Shown: positions 31,774-41,995, counted from the first letter of the stretch. The stretch: 64,000 nucleotides of DNA from Pseudomonas sp. GD03919 (GCF_029814935.1 NZ_CP104582.1:2852001-2916000); one strand, 5' to 3'. Notes: generated from the sequence alone by a model not told the origin. Numbers and translations: made by a program.

Positions 31774-33437
31774 TACTGACCCCACGAATCGCGCAGCGTG
31801 ACGGTACGGTTGAACACCAGGGCATCGGCGGTCGAATCCTTGTCGAGGCAGAAGTAACCTTCACGCTCGAACTGGAAGCGGTCATCAGCCGCGGCCTTGG
31901 CCAGCGACGGCTCGGCGCGGCAACCGGTGAGCACCACCAGCGATTCGGGGTTGATGTTGTCGAGGAAGCTGCCGCCCTCTTCGCTCTTCTCTGGATTGGG
32001 CGACTTGAACAGACGGTCGTACAGGCGCACCTCGCACGCGACGCTTTCGGCGGCCGGCACCCAATGGATCACGCCCTTGACCTTGCGCCCTTCCGGGTTC
32101 TTGCCCAGGGTGTTCTCGTCATAGGAGCAGCGCAGCTCGACGATATTGCCGGCAGCGTCCTTGACAGCCTCGTCGGCGCGAATCACGTAGCTGCCGCGCA
32201 GGCGCACTTCGCCGCCCGGGATCAGGCGCTTGAAGCCATCCGGCGGGGTTTCCTCGAAGTCGCTGGCGTCGATGTAGATCTCGCGGGAGAACGGCAGCAC
32301 GCGGGTACCCATGTCCTGCTTGGGATGGCGCGGCAACTCGAGATTCTCGACCTTGCCCTCGGGGTAGTTGGTGATCACCACCTTGAGCGGCTTGAGCACA
32401 CACATGGCGCGCGAGGCATTGGCATCCAGGTCCTCGCGGATGGCGAACTCCAGCATGCCGATATCCACCAGGCCACCGGCGCGGTTGACGCCGATCATGT
32501 CGCAGAAGGCGCGGATCGACGCCGGCGTGTAGCCGCGACGACGATAGCCGGACAGCGTCGACATGCGCGGGTCGTCCCAGCCATTGACGTGACCTTCATC
32601 GACCAGTTGCTTGAGCTTGCGCTTGCTGGTGATGGTGTAGTTCAGGTTCAGCCGGGCGAATTCGTACTGGCGCGGCTGCGCCGGCACCGACAGGTTCGCC
32701 AGGAACCATTCGTACAGCGGGCGATGATCCTCGAACTCCAGGGTGCAGATGGAATGAGTGATGCCCTCGATGGCGTCCGACTGGCCATGGGTGAAGTCGT
32801 AGCTCGGGTAGATGCACCACTTGTCACCGGTCTGGTGATGGTGGGCGTGGCGGATACGATAGAGAATCGGGTCGCGCAGGTTGATGTTCGGCGAGGCCAT
32901 GTCGATCTTGGCGCGCAGCGAACGCGCGCCATCGGGGAACTCGCCGGCCTTCATGCGGGCGAACAGGTCGAGGTTTTCCTCGACGGAGCGCTCGCGGAAC
33001 GGGCTGTTCTTGCCCGGCTCGGTCAGGCTGCCGCGGTACTCGCGCATTTGCTCGGCATTCAGGTCGCAGACGAAGGCCTTGCCGGCCTCGATCAGCTCGA
33101 CGGCCCAGGCGTGCAACTGGTCGAAATAGTTGGAGGCGTAGCGCTCCTCACCGGCCCACTTGAAGCCCAGCCACTCGACGTCCGCCTTGATCGCGTCGAT
33201 GTATTCCTGGTCTTCCTTGGCCGGGTTGGTGTCGTCGAAACGCAGGTTGCACTGGCCACCGAACTCTTCGGCCAGGCCGAAGTTCAGGCAGATGCTCTTG
33301 GCGTGGCCAATGTGCAGGTAGCCGTTGGGCTCCGGCGGAAAGCGGGTCACGATCTTGGCGTATTTGCCGCTGTCCAGATCGGCCTGGACGATGGTGCGCA
33401 GGAAGTTGGCAGCTTTTTCGACGGTGGGCTTGCTCAT
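31773..33437 (-). CDS. glnS: Glutaminyl-tRNA synthetase
   Basis: 554-residue class I synthetase. The HIGH region is [15 protein letters not shown], followed by [11 protein letters not shown]; the second ATP-binding loop is TSKRKLKQL (the MSKRK variant seen in pseudomonads). The C-terminal anticodon-binding beta barrels make up the last third. Starts [14 protein letters not shown]. Operon with cysS; divergent from ppiB across a 300-base region that contains a MITE. Confidence 0.97.
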   Translation of the reverse strand: MSKPTVEKAANFLRTIVQADLDSGKYAKIVTRFPPEPNGYLHIGHAKSICLNFGLAEEFGGQCNLRFDDTNPAKEDQEYIDAIKADVEWLGFKWAGEERYASNYFDQLHAWAVELIEAGKAFVCDLNAEQMREYRGSLTEPGKNSPFRERSVEENLDLFARMKAGEFPDGARSLRAKIDMASPNINLRDPILYRIRHAHHHQTGDKWCIYPSYDFTHGQSDAIEGITHSICTLEFEDHRPLYEWFLANLSVPAQPRQYEFARLNLNYTITSKRKLKQLVDEGHVNGWDDPRMSTLSGYRRRGYTPASIRAFCDMIGVNRAGGLVDIGMLEFAIREDLDANASRAMCVLKPLKVVITNYPEGKVENLELPRHPKQDMGTRVLPFSREIYIDASDFEETPPDGFKRLIPGGEVRLRGSYVIRADEAVKDAAGNIVELRCSYDENTLGKNPEGRKVKGVIHWVPAAESVACEVRLYDRLFKSPNPEKSEEGGSFLDNINPESLVVLTGCRAEPSLAKAAADDRFQFEREGYFCLDKDSTADALVFNRTVTLRDSWGQ

Positions 33438-33540
33438 GGTGTCCTTAACAATACTGGCGCGGCACAGGGTAGGCCGCTTCGGGCAAAGTCCGTATCATAA
33501 CCAACCTGTCAAGCCCCTGACAGGGTGCATGCCACCCTGT

Positions 33541-33684
33541 TAGCAGGCTGTTGAAAACTACCTGCGTTGGCAATACCGCGTTAAAAACAGCCTCAAAATG
33601 CTCATTTACAGCACGTAAACTGCGCTTTTCGGCTGTTTTCGCCTTGTCTTGCCTGCCTCGCCTACGTTTTTCAACGGCCTGCTA
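33541..33684 (+). mobile_element. MITE-like repeat, copy 1 (144 bp)
   Basis: Ends TAGCAGGCTGTTGAAAA and its near-inverted TTTTTCAACGGCCTGCTA. The body includes GTTAAAAACAGCCTCAAAATG and GCTCATTTACAGCACGTAAAC, shared with copies at 37460 and 52845. There is no coding capacity. It lies between the divergent glnS and ppiB genes. Confidence 0.8.
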
Positions 33685-33738
33685 GGGCTGTTCACCCACG
33701 AGCCAACGGCTCGAATCTGCCTCATCACGGATACGATC

Positions 33739-34236
33739 ATGATCAAACTGCACACCAACCACGGCGTCATCACCCTGAAGCTGTTCGCCGACAAGGCCCC
33801 GGAAACCGTGGCCAACTTCGAGCAATACGTGAAGGAAGGCCATTACGACGGCACCATCTTCCACCGCGTAATCGGCAACTTCATGATCCAGGGCGGCGGT
33901 TTCGAGCCAGGCATGAAGCAGAAGCCGACCCGCGCGCCGATCAAGAACGAAGCCAACAACGGCGTCGCCAACAAGGTCGGCACCATCGCCATGGCCCGCA
34001 CCATGGAGCCGCACTCGGCCAGCGCGCAGTTCTTCATCAACGTCGCCGACAACAGCTTCCTCAACCACAGCGCACCGACCGTTCAGGGCTGGGGCTACGC
34101 CGTGTTCGGTGAAGTGGTCGAAGGCATGGACGTGGTCGAGAAGATCAAGGGCGTCGCCACCACCATGAAAGCTGGCCACCAGGATGTACCGGTCGACGAC
34201 GTGATCATCGAGAAGGCCGAAATCGTAGCCGAGTAA
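33739..34236 (+). CDS. ppiB: Peptidyl-prolyl cis-trans isomerase, cyclophilin type
   Basis: 165 residues, cytoplasmic cyclophilin (no signal peptide). Active-site motifs [15 protein letters not shown], with the catalytic arginine, and [17 protein letters not shown] are intact. I start at [10 protein letters not shown]; the frame is open 30 codons upstream but there it reads into the MITE and has no family match. lpxH follows after 4 bases, so they form one unit. Confidence 0.96.
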   Translation: MIKLHTNHGVITLKLFADKAPETVANFEQYVKEGHYDGTIFHRVIGNFMIQGGGFEPGMKQKPTRAPIKNEANNGVANKVGTIAMARTMEPHSASAQFFINVADNSFLNHSAPTVQGWGYAVFGEVVEGMDVVEKIKGVATTMKAGHQDVPVDDVIIEKAEIVAE

Positions 34237-34240
34237 GTCG

Positions 34241-34969
34241 ATGATCCTGCTGATCTCCGATCTGCACCTCGAAGAGAAACGCCCGGATATCACCCGGGCG
34301 TTTCTGCTTTTTCTCGCCACGCGCGCGCGCCAGGCCGAGGCGCTGTACATCCTCGGTGACTTCTTCGAAGTCTGGATCGGCGACGACGGCATGACGCCCT
34401 TCCAGCACGAAATCGCTGACGCGCTGCGCGAACTGAGCGAAGCCGGCACGCGCATCTACCTGATGCACGGCAATCGCGACTTTCTCATCGGCCAGCGTTT
34501 CTGCCGCGAGGCGGGCTGCACTTTGCTGAGCGATCCGCACAAGGTACAGATGAATGGCGAACCCGTGCTGCTGATGCACGGCGACAGCCTGTGCACCCTC
34601 GATGTCGGCTACATGAAGCTGCGCCGCTGGCTGCGCAACCCGCTGTCGCTGCTGATCCTGCGCAACCTGCCGCTCTCTACCCGGCAAAAGCTGGCACGCA
34701 AGCTGCGCAACGAAAGCAGGGCGCAAACTCGGATGAAAGCCAGCGACATCGTCGACGTCACACCCGAGGAAGTGGTGCGGATAATGGCCGAGTACGGCGT
34801 GCGTACGCTGATCCATGGCCATACCCACAGGCCGGCGGTGCATGAGCTGATCGTTAACGGCCAAGCGGCGCGGCGCATCGTGCTGGGCGACTGGGATCGC
34901 CAGGGCTGGGCGTTGCAGATCGATGACGAGGGCTTCAACCAGGCACCGTTCGAACTGACCCCAGCCTGA
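34241..34969 (+). CDS. lpxH: UDP-2,3-diacylglucosamine diphosphatase LpxH
   Basis: 242-residue metallophosphoesterase that produces lipid X in lipid A synthesis, at the inner membrane. The metal-binding motifs are [38 protein letters not shown] and GHTHRP. The start lies 4 bases after ppiB, an arrangement seen in other pseudomonads. Two REP-like palindromes follow. Confidence 0.96.
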   Translation: MILLISDLHLEEKRPDITRAFLLFLATRARQAEALYILGDFFEVWIGDDGMTPFQHEIADALRELSEAGTRIYLMHGNRDFLIGQRFCREAGCTLLSDPHKVQMNGEPVLLMHGDSLCTLDVGYMKLRRWLRNPLSLLILRNLPLSTRQKLARKLRNESRAQTRMKASDIVDVTPEEVVRIMAEYGVRTLIHGHTHRPAVHELIVNGQAARRIVLGDWDRQGWALQIDDEGFNQAPFELTPA

Positions 34970-34970
34970 C

Positions 34971-35032
34971 CGTAGCCCAGATGAAATCCGGGGCGATCTT
35001 CGAAATTGCTCCCCGGATTTCATCGGGCTACG
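34971..35032. repeat. REP-like palindrome (GTAGCCC...GGGCTAC)
   Basis: Two inverted arms, CGTAGCCCAGATGAAATCCG and its complement ending GGGCTACG, separated by about 20 bases. It lies just past lpxH and could stabilise its message. Confidence 0.75.
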
Positions 35033-35069
35033 AAAGCCGCACTCTGTTCGACTCGACCTGACTTTGTAG

Positions 35070-35146
35070 GTAGGAGCGGCTGGGCGGCATTCCGTTTCAG
35101 CTGCGAAGGCCACTATCTCCGAGTTCGCGGCTGAAGCCGCTCCTAC
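35070..35146. repeat. REP-like palindrome (GTAGGAGCGGC...GCCGCTCCTAC)
   Basis: A second palindromic family: GGTAGGAGCGGCTG and the inverted CAGCCGCTCCTAC-like arm about 55 bases apart, with TTCGCGGCTGAAGCC inside. It sits between the convergent lpxH and miaE. Confidence 0.7.
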
Positions 35147-35175
35147 AGCTATTGCAAAACCTACTAGCGGCTGTT

Positions 35176-35829
35176 TTACGTAGGCACACCGCTGTGAAAG
35201 CGGAACTGCTCATCCGGCGAGGTGATCAGCTCCCGCTCCACAGCCCGCACCACCTCAATACGCGCATCCACGTCCGCCGCGTCGCCATACAGATAGGCGA
35301 GCTTGAGATACCCCCGATAGTGGCGCCCTTCACTCTCCAGCAAGCCGGCGTAGAACTTGGCCAGCTCGGCATCCAGACGCGGCACCAGCGCGGCGAAGCG
35401 CTCGCACGAGCGTGCCTCGATGAACGCGCCCACCACCAGCACGTCCACCAGCCTTTCCACTTCGCCACCACGCAGCAGCGCGCGCAGGCCAGCGGCGTAG
35501 CGCGAGGCAGACACATGGCGAACCTCAATGCCACGACCACGGATGATCTTGCTCACCTGCTCGAAGTGCACCAGCTCCTCACGGGCCAAACGCGACATTC
35601 TCGCGGTCAATTCGGCCTTGGTCAGGTAGCGTCCCATCAGGCTCAGGGCCGTTTGCGCCGCTTTGTATTCCAGGTTGCGGTGATCGAGCAGGAGGATCTC
35701 CTGCTGGCGCAGGGCCTCGTCCAGCCAGGCGCCAGGGGTAGCGACGCCACCGAGAAACTCGAGAATTTCCTGCAGGATCGTTACAGGTTCCTCGCCATTA
35801 CTCGGAACATGCTTGGTAATTGACATCAT
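35176..35829 (-). CDS. miaE: tRNA-(ms2io6A37) hydroxylase MiaE
   Basis: 217-residue non-heme di-iron monooxygenase that hydroxylates the isopentenyl side chain of ms2i6A at tRNA position 37. Helical ferritin-like fold with iron ligands visible in EILLLDHRNLEYKAAQTA, REELVHFEQV and the late ESEGRHYRGYLKLA (Glu plus ExxH). The start is ATG-ATG; either methionine is possible, and no strong ribosome site distinguishes them. Convergent with lpxH. Confidence 0.92.
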   Translation of the reverse strand: MMSITKHVPSNGEEPVTILQEILEFLGGVATPGAWLDEALRQQEILLLDHRNLEYKAAQTALSLMGRYLTKAELTARMSRLAREELVHFEQVSKIIRGRGIEVRHVSASRYAAGLRALLRGGEVERLVDVLVVGAFIEARSCERFAALVPRLDAELAKFYAGLLESEGRHYRGYLKLAYLYGDAADVDARIEVVRAVERELITSPDEQFRFHSGVPT

Positions 35830-35909
35830 ATTTGAAGCGCTCTCGGTGCTGGCGAGGTTGGAAATGGCGGGCCATTATACGAGTGGCAGGCCGGACGACC
35901 AGCATGCCG

Positions 35910-35952
35910 TTGATACAGGTCAACATGCCGCTGATAACGACCCGCCTATAGT
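35910..35952 (+). promoter_or_regulatory. Anr/FNR-type promoter of the universal stress gene
   Basis: TTGATACAGGTCAA (35910-35923) matches the TTGAT-N4-ATCAA Anr box at 9 of 10 positions. A -10 TATAGT lies at 35947-35952, putting the box centre near -41.5, the class II activation position. Confidence 0.7.
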
Positions 35953-35986
35953 TGGATAACTGCCATTCACGCTCAGGGAGATGACC

Positions 35987-36850
35987 ATGCAAGCGATCCG
36001 CAGCATTCTGGTGGTGATGGATCCCCAACACCCAGAAGCCCTCGCACTGAAACGGGCCAAACTGATAGCAGGGGTAACCCAATCACACCTGCACCTGCTA
36101 GTCTGCGACAAGAAAGGCGACCACAGCGCCTGGCTCAATGACCTCAGCAGCGAACTGGGCAAGGAAGGCTTCAGCGTTTCGTCGCAGCAGTCCTGGCATG
36201 ACAACCCGCATCAGACCGTAATCGCTGCACAGCAAGCCGAGGGCTGTGGACTGGTCATCAAGCAGCATGTCCCCGACAACCCGCTGAAAAAAGCCATTCT
36301 CACCCCGGAAGACTGGAAGTTGCTGCGCTACTGCCCGGCGCCGGTGCTGATGGTCAAGACCGAACGCCCCTGGACCGGCGGCAACATCCTCGCCGCAGTG
36401 GACGTCGGCAACGCCGATGGCGAACACCGCACCCTGCATGCCGGCATCGTCAGCCACGGCTACGATATCGCCGGCCTGGCCAAATGTACGTTGCACGTGG
36501 TCACTGCGCATCCGACGCCAATGCTGTCGGCCGCCGACCCGACCTTTCAGCTCAAGGAAACCATCGAAGCGCGCTACCGCGAGCAATGCCGCAGCTTCCA
36601 GAGCGAATACGACATCAGTGACGAGCGCCTGCATGTGCTCGAAGGCCCTGCCGACGTAGTGATTCCACAGGTCGCCAGCCAGCTCAACGCCGCTGTCACG
36701 GTGATTGGCACCGTGGCCCGCACCGGACTCTCCGGTGCGCTGATCGGCAATACCGCAGAAATCGTGCTGGACTCTCTGGAAAGCGACGTGTTGGTGCTCA
36801 AACCGGACGATGTCATCGACCACCTTGAAGAACTCGTCGCCCAGCGCTAG
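35987..36850 (+). CDS. Tandem universal stress protein (UspE-like)
   Basis: 287 residues made of two Usp domains. The first begins AIRSILVVMDPQ; the second ends in VIGTVARTGLSGALIGNTAEIVLDSLESDVLVLKP, which carries the G2xG9xGNTAE-like ATP-binding motif. GGGAG precedes the ATG of MQAIRS at 6-7 bases; an ATG two codons earlier overlaps that ribosome site. An Anr-type promoter upstream predicts induction in low oxygen, like other pseudomonad Usp genes that support anaerobic survival. Confidence 0.9.
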   Translation: MQAIRSILVVMDPQHPEALALKRAKLIAGVTQSHLHLLVCDKKGDHSAWLNDLSSELGKEGFSVSSQQSWHDNPHQTVIAAQQAEGCGLVIKQHVPDNPLKKAILTPEDWKLLRYCPAPVLMVKTERPWTGGNILAAVDVGNADGEHRTLHAGIVSHGYDIAGLAKCTLHVVTAHPTPMLSAADPTFQLKETIEARYREQCRSFQSEYDISDERLHVLEGPADVVIPQVASQLNAAVTVIGTVARTGLSGALIGNTAEIVLDSLESDVLVLKPDDVIDHLEELVAQR

Positions 36851-36870
36851 GGCGCAGTTGCCGGGACGAA

Positions 36871-36896
36871 CATGCCGCTTTTCAGCGAGCGGCATG
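36871..36896. terminator. Hairpin between convergent usp and DUF1289 genes
   Basis: Perfect 9-bp arms CATGCCGCT and AGCGGCATG, 8-nt loop. There is no T-tract on either side, so a terminator role is tentative. Confidence 0.4.
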
Positions 36897-36913
36897 CTCT
36901 CCTGAAAACCGGA

Positions 36914-37390
36914 CTAGACCCGCAACTCCAGGCCTTCACGCAGAAATTTCGGCGCGATGTAGCGCTCGTAGTGCGCTTCGGAGAGCAGAAAGAACTCGCG
37001 ATCAATGGCGTCACGCAACTCGGGCAACGTCCAATTACGGAACTCGGGCAGCAACACCATGCCGTAGGCATCGAGCTGGTTGATCATCCGTGCGCCACGC
37101 GCAATCAGCTGATAGGCCCAACAATAAGGCGACTGCTGCGGCACGAAGCGAATCTGACGCTGTTCCAGCTGGCTACGCAGACGCAGCTCATCGAACACCT
37201 CCACCTTGGCCGTCATCACCTGCACCAACAGCACTTCCAGGCGCGTCCAGACCGCACGCTTTTCATCGTCGTTGTAGCCGTTCCAGTTGATCACCTCATG
37301 ATGAAAGCGCTTGCAACCGCGGCACACGACATCACCATAGACGGTCGAACAAAGCCCCACACAAGGCGTCTTGATGCGCTGATTGGACAT
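36914..37390 (-). CDS. DUF1289 family protein
   Basis: 158 residues. The N terminus carries four cysteines in the DUF1289 pattern, TPCVGLC then VCRGCKRFHHEV, likely a small metal site. The remaining 110 residues are mostly helical (WTRLEVLLVQVMTAKVEVFDELRLRSQLE) and longer than in minimal DUF1289 proteins. The biochemical role is unknown. It stands alone, facing the usp gene; the upstream intergenic region contains a MITE. Confidence 0.85.
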   Translation of the reverse strand: MSNQRIKTPCVGLCSTVYGDVVCRGCKRFHHEVINWNGYNDDEKRAVWTRLEVLLVQVMTAKVEVFDELRLRSQLEQRQIRFVPQQSPYCWAYQLIARGARMINQLDAYGMVLLPEFRNWTLPELRDAIDREFFLLSEAHYERYIAPKFLREGLELRV

Positions 37391-37939
37391 GACAAGGCAA
37401 TAAGGACTACTGAAAGGCCTAGCATCTTAGCCCTTTGTCTAATTCAGATCACCCCCGCCAACAGGCCGCAGAAAAACTGCCTGCATTGGCAATACTGCGT
37501 TAAAAACGGCCTCAAAATGCTCATTTACAGCAGGTAATCTCCGCTTTTTTCGGCCGCTTTGCTTTGTCTGGCCTACCTCGTCTAGGTTTTTCAACGGCCT
37601 GTCAATGCGGGGACATCGGCTTAACTTTGTGCGCACTTTCCATTAGAATCGGCCCGCCTTGTAAAGGCACCAATGTCCGTTGGAAGCTGTTTTCAAAGCG
37701 TCACGAGCACAGTCGATCCTGCAGGTACGATGGCGGCGCAGCCAATTGGAGTCCCCCCGAGCGACTGCGCCCGCCCTCATCAGAAACCGTCCTGCCGGCG
37801 TAAAACTTTGAAAGCAGCTTCTACAAGAGACTCGTGAAACCTCGGCTGATCGGCTCATAAAGTCGGAAAGCGCCTGGTTCATGGGTATCTGGATCGCGTC
37901 CCGGACAACCCTTTGGGACCACTGATGAGGGTAATAACT
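37391..37939. other. 549-base region before acnB: MITE and long leader
   Basis: The first part holds the MITE copy at 37460-37603. The rest (37604-37939) contains no convincing gene on either strand; it should hold the acnB promoter and a leader that may exceed 200 bases. I could not identify a specific regulator site in it. Confidence 0.6.
37460..37603 (+). mobile_element. MITE-like repeat, copy 2 (144 bp)
   Basis: Same body as copy 1 (GTTAAAAACGGCCTCAAAATG, GCTCATTTACAGCAGGTAA) and the right end TTTTTCAACGGCCTG. The left end is worn (CAGGCCGCAGAAAAAC), so this copy is older than the other two. Confidence 0.78.
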
Positions 37940-40540
37940 GTGCTTGAAGCCTATCGCAAACACGTAGCAGAGCGTGCCGCTCAGGGTATCGTGCCCCAGC
38001 CGCTGAACGCCGAACAAACCGCAGGCCTGGTCGAGCTGCTGAAAAACCCGCCGGCTGGCGAAGAAGAATTCCTGCTGGATCTGATCACCAACCGCGTACC
38101 GCCAGGTGTTGACGAAGCTGCCTACGTCAAGGCCGGTTTTCTCTCTGCCGTTGCCAAGGGCGAAGCCACTTCCCCGCTGATCAGCAAGCAACGCGCCGTC
38201 GAGCTGCTGGGCACCATGCAGGGCGGCTACAACATCGCGACCCTGGTCGAACTGCTGGACGACGCCACCTTGGGCGCCGTTGCCGCCGAGCAACTCAAGC
38301 ACACCCTGCTGATGTTCGACGCCTTCCACGATGTCGCCGAGAAAGCCAAGGCTGGCAATGCCAACGCCAAGGCCGTGCTGCAGTCCTGGGCCGACGGCGA
38401 GTGGTTCACCGCCAAGCCAGCCATCGCCGAGAAATACAGCCTGGCTGTGTTCAAGGTGCCTGGCGAAACCAACACCGACGACCTGTCCCCTGCCCCGGAC
38501 GCCTGGTCGCGCCCTGACATCCCGCTGCACGCCCTGGCCATGCTGAAAATGGCCCGCGACGGCATCGTCCCTGATCAGCAAGGCGTCATCGGCCCGCTGA
38601 AGCAGATCGAAGAGATCAAGGCCAAGGGCTTCCCGGTCGCCTACGTCGGTGACGTGGTCGGTACCGGTTCTTCGCGTAAGTCAGCCACCAACTCGGTGCT
38701 GTGGTTCTTCGGTAACGACATTCCGTACGTTCCGAACAAGCGCGCTGGCGGCTTCTGCTTCGGCACCAAGATCGCCCCGATCTTCTACAACACCATGGAA
38801 GACGCCGGTGCCCTGCCGATCGAGTTCGACGTGTCGAACATCAACATGGGCGACGTGATCGACGTTTACCCGTACGCCGGCAAGGTCTGCAAGCACGGCA
38901 CCGACGAAGTCATCACCACCTTCGAACTGAAGACCCCGGTGCTGCTCGACGAAGTTCGCGCTGGCGGCCGTATCCCGCTGATCGTCGGCCGCGGCCTGAC
39001 CGAGAAGGCGCGCGCCGAACTGGGCCTGGGCTCCTCCGACCTGTTCAAGAAGCCGGAGCAGCCGGCTGACAGCGGCAAGGGCTTCACCCTGGCGCAGAAG
39101 ATGGTCGGCAAGGCCTGCGGCGTCGAAGGGGTGCGCCCGGGCACCTACTGCGAACCGAAGATGACCACCGTCGGCTCCCAGGACACCACCGGCCCGATGA
39201 CCCGCGACGAGCTGAAAGACCTGGCTTGCCTGGGCTTCTCCGCCGACCTGGTGATGCAGTCCTTCTGCCACACCGCTGCCTATCCGAAGCCGATCGACGT
39301 CACCACCCACCACACCCTGCCGGATTTCATCCGCACCCGTGGCGGCGTGTCCCTGCGCCCGGGCGACGGCATCATCCACAGCTGGCTGAACCGCATGCTG
39401 CTGCCGGATACCGTCGGCACCGGTGGCGACTCGCACACCCGCTTCCCGATCGGCATTTCCTTCCCGGCCGGTTCCGGCCTGGTGGCCTTCGCCGCCGCCA
39501 CCGGCGTCATGCCGCTGGACATGCCGGAATCGGTTCTGGTGCGTTTCAAGGGCAAGATGCAACCGGGTATCACCCTGCGTGACCTGGTTCATGCCATCCC
39601 CTACTACGCCATCCAGAAAGGCCTGCTGACCGTCGAGAAGAAAGGCAAGAAGAACATCTTCTCCGGCCGCATCCTCGAGATCGAAGGTCTGGACAACCTG
39701 ACCGTCGAGCAGGCATTCGAGCTGTCCGACGCCTCCGCCGAGCGTTCGGCTGCCGGCTGCACCATCAAACTGCCGGAATCGGCCATCGCCGAGTACCTGA
39801 AGTCCAACATCACCCTGCTGCGCTGGATGATCAGCGAAGGCTACGGCGATGCCCGCACCCTGGAGCGTCGTGCCCAGGCCATGGAAGCATGGCTGGCCAA
39901 CCCGGTGCTGATGGAAGCCGACAAGGACGCCGAGTACGCCGAAGTCATCGAAATCGACCTCGCCGAGCTCAAGGAGCCGGTGCTGTGCGCCCCGAATGAC
40001 CCGGACGACGCCCGTCTGCTGTCCACCGTGGCCGGCGACAAGATCGACGAAGTGTTCATCGGTTCGTGCATGACCAACATCGGTCACTTCCGCGCGGCCG
40101 GCAAGCTGCTGGACAAGGTCAAGGGCGGCATCCCGACTCGTCTGTGGCTGTCGCCGCCGACCAAGATGGATGCTCACCAGCTGACCGAGGAAGGCTACTA
40201 CGGCATCTACGGCAAGGCCGGTGCACGCATGGAGATGCCGGGCTGCTCCCTGTGCATGGGTAACCAGGCACGTGTGGCTGCCAACTCCACCGTGGTCTCG
40301 ACCTCCACCCGTAACTTCCCGAACCGTCTGGGCGATGGCGCCAACGTGTACCTGGCCTCTGCCGAACTGGCAGCGGTCGCCTCGATTCTCGGCAAGCTGC
40401 CGACCGTTGAGGAGTACATGGCCTACGCGAAGGATATCGACAGCATGGCTGGCGACATCTACCGCTACCTGAGCTTCGACCAGATCGCCGACTTCCGTGA
40501 AGCTGCGGCCAACGCCAAGATCCCGGTCGTTCAGGCCTGA
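37940..40540 (+). CDS. acnB: Aconitate hydratase B
   Basis: 866-residue AcnB, the main TCA-cycle aconitase. The N-terminal helical HEAT-like domain ([20 protein letters not shown]) and the swivel domain precede the catalytic part, as expected for AcnB. The iron-sulfur ligands are Cys in [12 protein letters not shown] and the CxxC of [12 protein letters not shown]. The start is GTG, matching the family N terminus, with TGAGG 10 bases upstream; an ATG 9 codons earlier is in frame but less likely. A terminator follows. Confidence 0.97.
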   Translation: MLEAYRKHVAERAAQGIVPQPLNAEQTAGLVELLKNPPAGEEEFLLDLITNRVPPGVDEAAYVKAGFLSAVAKGEATSPLISKQRAVELLGTMQGGYNIATLVELLDDATLGAVAAEQLKHTLLMFDAFHDVAEKAKAGNANAKAVLQSWADGEWFTAKPAIAEKYSLAVFKVPGETNTDDLSPAPDAWSRPDIPLHALAMLKMARDGIVPDQQGVIGPLKQIEEIKAKGFPVAYVGDVVGTGSSRKSATNSVLWFFGNDIPYVPNKRAGGFCFGTKIAPIFYNTMEDAGALPIEFDVSNINMGDVIDVYPYAGKVCKHGTDEVITTFELKTPVLLDEVRAGGRIPLIVGRGLTEKARAELGLGSSDLFKKPEQPADSGKGFTLAQKMVGKACGVEGVRPGTYCEPKMTTVGSQDTTGPMTRDELKDLACLGFSADLVMQSFCHTAAYPKPIDVTTHHTLPDFIRTRGGVSLRPGDGIIHSWLNRMLLPDTVGTGGDSHTRFPIGISFPAGSGLVAFAAATGVMPLDMPESVLVRFKGKMQPGITLRDLVHAIPYYAIQKGLLTVEKKGKKNIFSGRILEIEGLDNLTVEQAFELSDASAERSAAGCTIKLPESAIAEYLKSNITLLRWMISEGYGDARTLERRAQAMEAWLANPVLMEADKDAEYAEVIEIDLAELKEPVLCAPNDPDDARLLSTVAGDKIDEVFIGSCMTNIGHFRAAGKLLDKVKGGIPTRLWLSPPTKMDAHQLTEEGYYGIYGKAGARMEMPGCSLCMGNQARVAANSTVVSTSTRNFPNRLGDGANVYLASAELAAVASILGKLPTVEEYMAYAKDIDSMAGDIYRYLSFDQIADFREAAANAKIPVVQA

Positions 40541-40558
40541 TCCCCGCGTTGTAAAAGG

Positions 40559-40583
40559 AGCCCCGCCCAGTGCGGGGCTTTTT
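40559..40583 (+). terminator. Terminator after acnB
   Basis: 8-bp stem AGCCCCGC and complement, 5-nt loop, then TTTTT, 18 bases past the acnB stop. Confidence 0.85.
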
Positions 40584-40620
40584 ATGGTTCATCGAAAGAC
40601 TCAGGCCATCCACTGCCTTG

Positions 40621-40636
40621 TGGCATATGACTTGCT
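40621..40636 (+). promoter_or_regulatory. Sigma-54 promoter of nasST
   Basis: TGGCATATGACTTGCT: GG and GC at the required 12-base offset and a perfect TTGC in the -12 half. It lies 148 bases before nasS and points at it. NtrC control would fit a nitrogen gene; no clear NtrC site was seen. Confidence 0.7.
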
Positions 40637-40679
40637 TCATCACCGTCAAACGGCCTTTGCAATAACAGAACCGGCCACG

Positions 40680-40695
40680 GCGACAACGGCGTCGC
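40680..40695 (+). promoter_or_regulatory. ANTAR-type hexaloop hairpin in the nasST leader
   Basis: GCGAC (40680-40684) pairs with GTCGC (40691-40695) around the six-base loop AACGGC, with A at loop position 1 and G at position 4, the bases required by ANTAR regulators such as NasR/NasT. Its 3' arm is also the first five bases of the following terminator stem, so the two structures exclude each other. Confidence 0.65.
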
Positions 40696-40732
40696 ACTCG
40701 ATTCGTCAGCCCCGGATCAGTGCGACTTTTTT
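40691..40732 (+). terminator. Leader terminator upstream of nasS
   Basis: GTCGCACT pairs with AGTGCGAC (8 bp); a further 6-bp inner helix (GATTCG with CGGATC) closes a 7-nt loop; six T follow (40727-40732). It lies between the sigma-54 promoter and nasS, so transcription must read through it to express the operon. Confidence 0.8.
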
Positions 40733-40783
40733 ATGGGCCAGTAACGCCCAGCCAGCGTTTTGCGTGACGTTAAGGAAAGCAGC

Positions 40784-41995
40784 ATGAGCGAACATGACAG
40801 CACTCGCGACGACGCCCTGAGCTGGGTATGGGGCAGCACCGCGCCAGAGAAGAGCGTGCTGAACATCGGTTTCATGGCCCTGAGCGACTCCGCCTCGGTG
40901 ATCGTCGCCGCCACGCAGGGCTTTGCCGAGAAGTACGGGCTCAGCATCAGACTGCATCGCCAGTCATCCTGGGCCGGCCTGCGTGACCGCCTGCTCAGTG
41001 GCGAGCTGGATGCCGCACACAGCCTTTACGGGCTGATCTATGGCGTACAGCTGGGTCTCGGCGTCGGTTCGGCCACCGACATGGCCGTGCTCATGGGGCT
41101 GAACCAGAACGGCCAGAGCATCAATCTCTCGCACACTTTACAAGCGGCCGGCGTGACCAGTGGCGAAGCACTGCGCCAGCACGCGCACCAAAACAAAGCA
41201 CGCCTTACCTTCGCCCAGACCTTCCCCACTGGCACCCATGCCATGTGGCTCTATTACTGGCTGGCCAGCCAGGGCATCCACCCGCTGCGCGACGTCGACA
41301 GCGTGGTGGTGCCGCCGCCGCAGATGATCGAACACCTGAAAGCCGAGCGTATAGACGGCTTCTGCGTCGGCGAGCCCTGGACCGCCAAGGCCGTCGATGA
41401 GCAACTCGGCTGCACCCTGACCACCATCCAGGCGATCTGGCCGGATCATCCGGAAAAGGTGCTGGGTTGCACCCGTGCCTTCGCCGAGCAGAACCCCAAC
41501 ACCGCCCGCGCGCTGATCATGGCGGTGCTCGAAGCGGCGCGGTTCATCGACGAAAGCGAAGAGAACAAGCGCAGCACCGCGCAACTGCTCAGTGGCAGCG
41601 AGTATGTCGACGCCCCGCTCTCGGCGATCACCCCACGCTTTCTCGGCCAGTACCAGGATGGCCTGGGCCACGCCTGGTTGGACGAGCACCCACTGCGCTT
41701 TCACGCCGGCGGCCTGGTCAATCAGCCCTACCTGTCCGATGGCATGTGGTTCATGACCCAGTTCCGCCGCTGGGGCCTGCTGCGCAGCGATCCCGACTAT
41801 TTGGGAGTGGCCCGCCAGGTCCAGCAACTGACGCTGTATCGTGAGGCTGCCACGGCCCTGGGTATCGCCGTACCGGGTGAAATGCGCAGCTCCATTCTGC
41901 AGGACGGCAGTTGCTGGGACGGCAGCGACCCCGCAGCCTATGCCCGCAGCTTCCACCTGCACGCCCTGGCCGAAAGCCCGGCTGTCGCCCTGTAA
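40784..41995 (+). CDS. nasS: Nitrate/nitrite sensor NasS (NrtA/CmpA family)
   Basis: 403 residues related to the nitrate-binding proteins NrtA and CmpA, but without an export signal; it is a cytoplasmic sensor. Typical segments are LNIGFMALSDSASVIVAA, FPTGTHAMWLYYWLASQGIHP and DGFCVGEPWTAKAVDEQLG. In the NasST system NasS holds NasT inactive until nitrate or nitrite binds. AAGGAAAG precedes the ATG of MSEHDSTRDD. nasT follows 18 bases later, and acnB is upstream, as in P. aeruginosa. Confidence 0.92.
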   Translation: MSEHDSTRDDALSWVWGSTAPEKSVLNIGFMALSDSASVIVAATQGFAEKYGLSIRLHRQSSWAGLRDRLLSGELDAAHSLYGLIYGVQLGLGVGSATDMAVLMGLNQNGQSINLSHTLQAAGVTSGEALRQHAHQNKARLTFAQTFPTGTHAMWLYYWLASQGIHPLRDVDSVVVPPPQMIEHLKAERIDGFCVGEPWTAKAVDEQLGCTLTTIQAIWPDHPEKVLGCTRAFAEQNPNTARALIMAVLEAARFIDESEENKRSTAQLLSGSEYVDAPLSAITPRFLGQYQDGLGHAWLDEHPLRFHAGGLVNQPYLSDGMWFMTQFRRWGLLRSDPDYLGVARQVQQLTLYREAATALGIAVPGEMRSSILQDGSCWDGSDPAAYARSFHLHALAESPAVAL

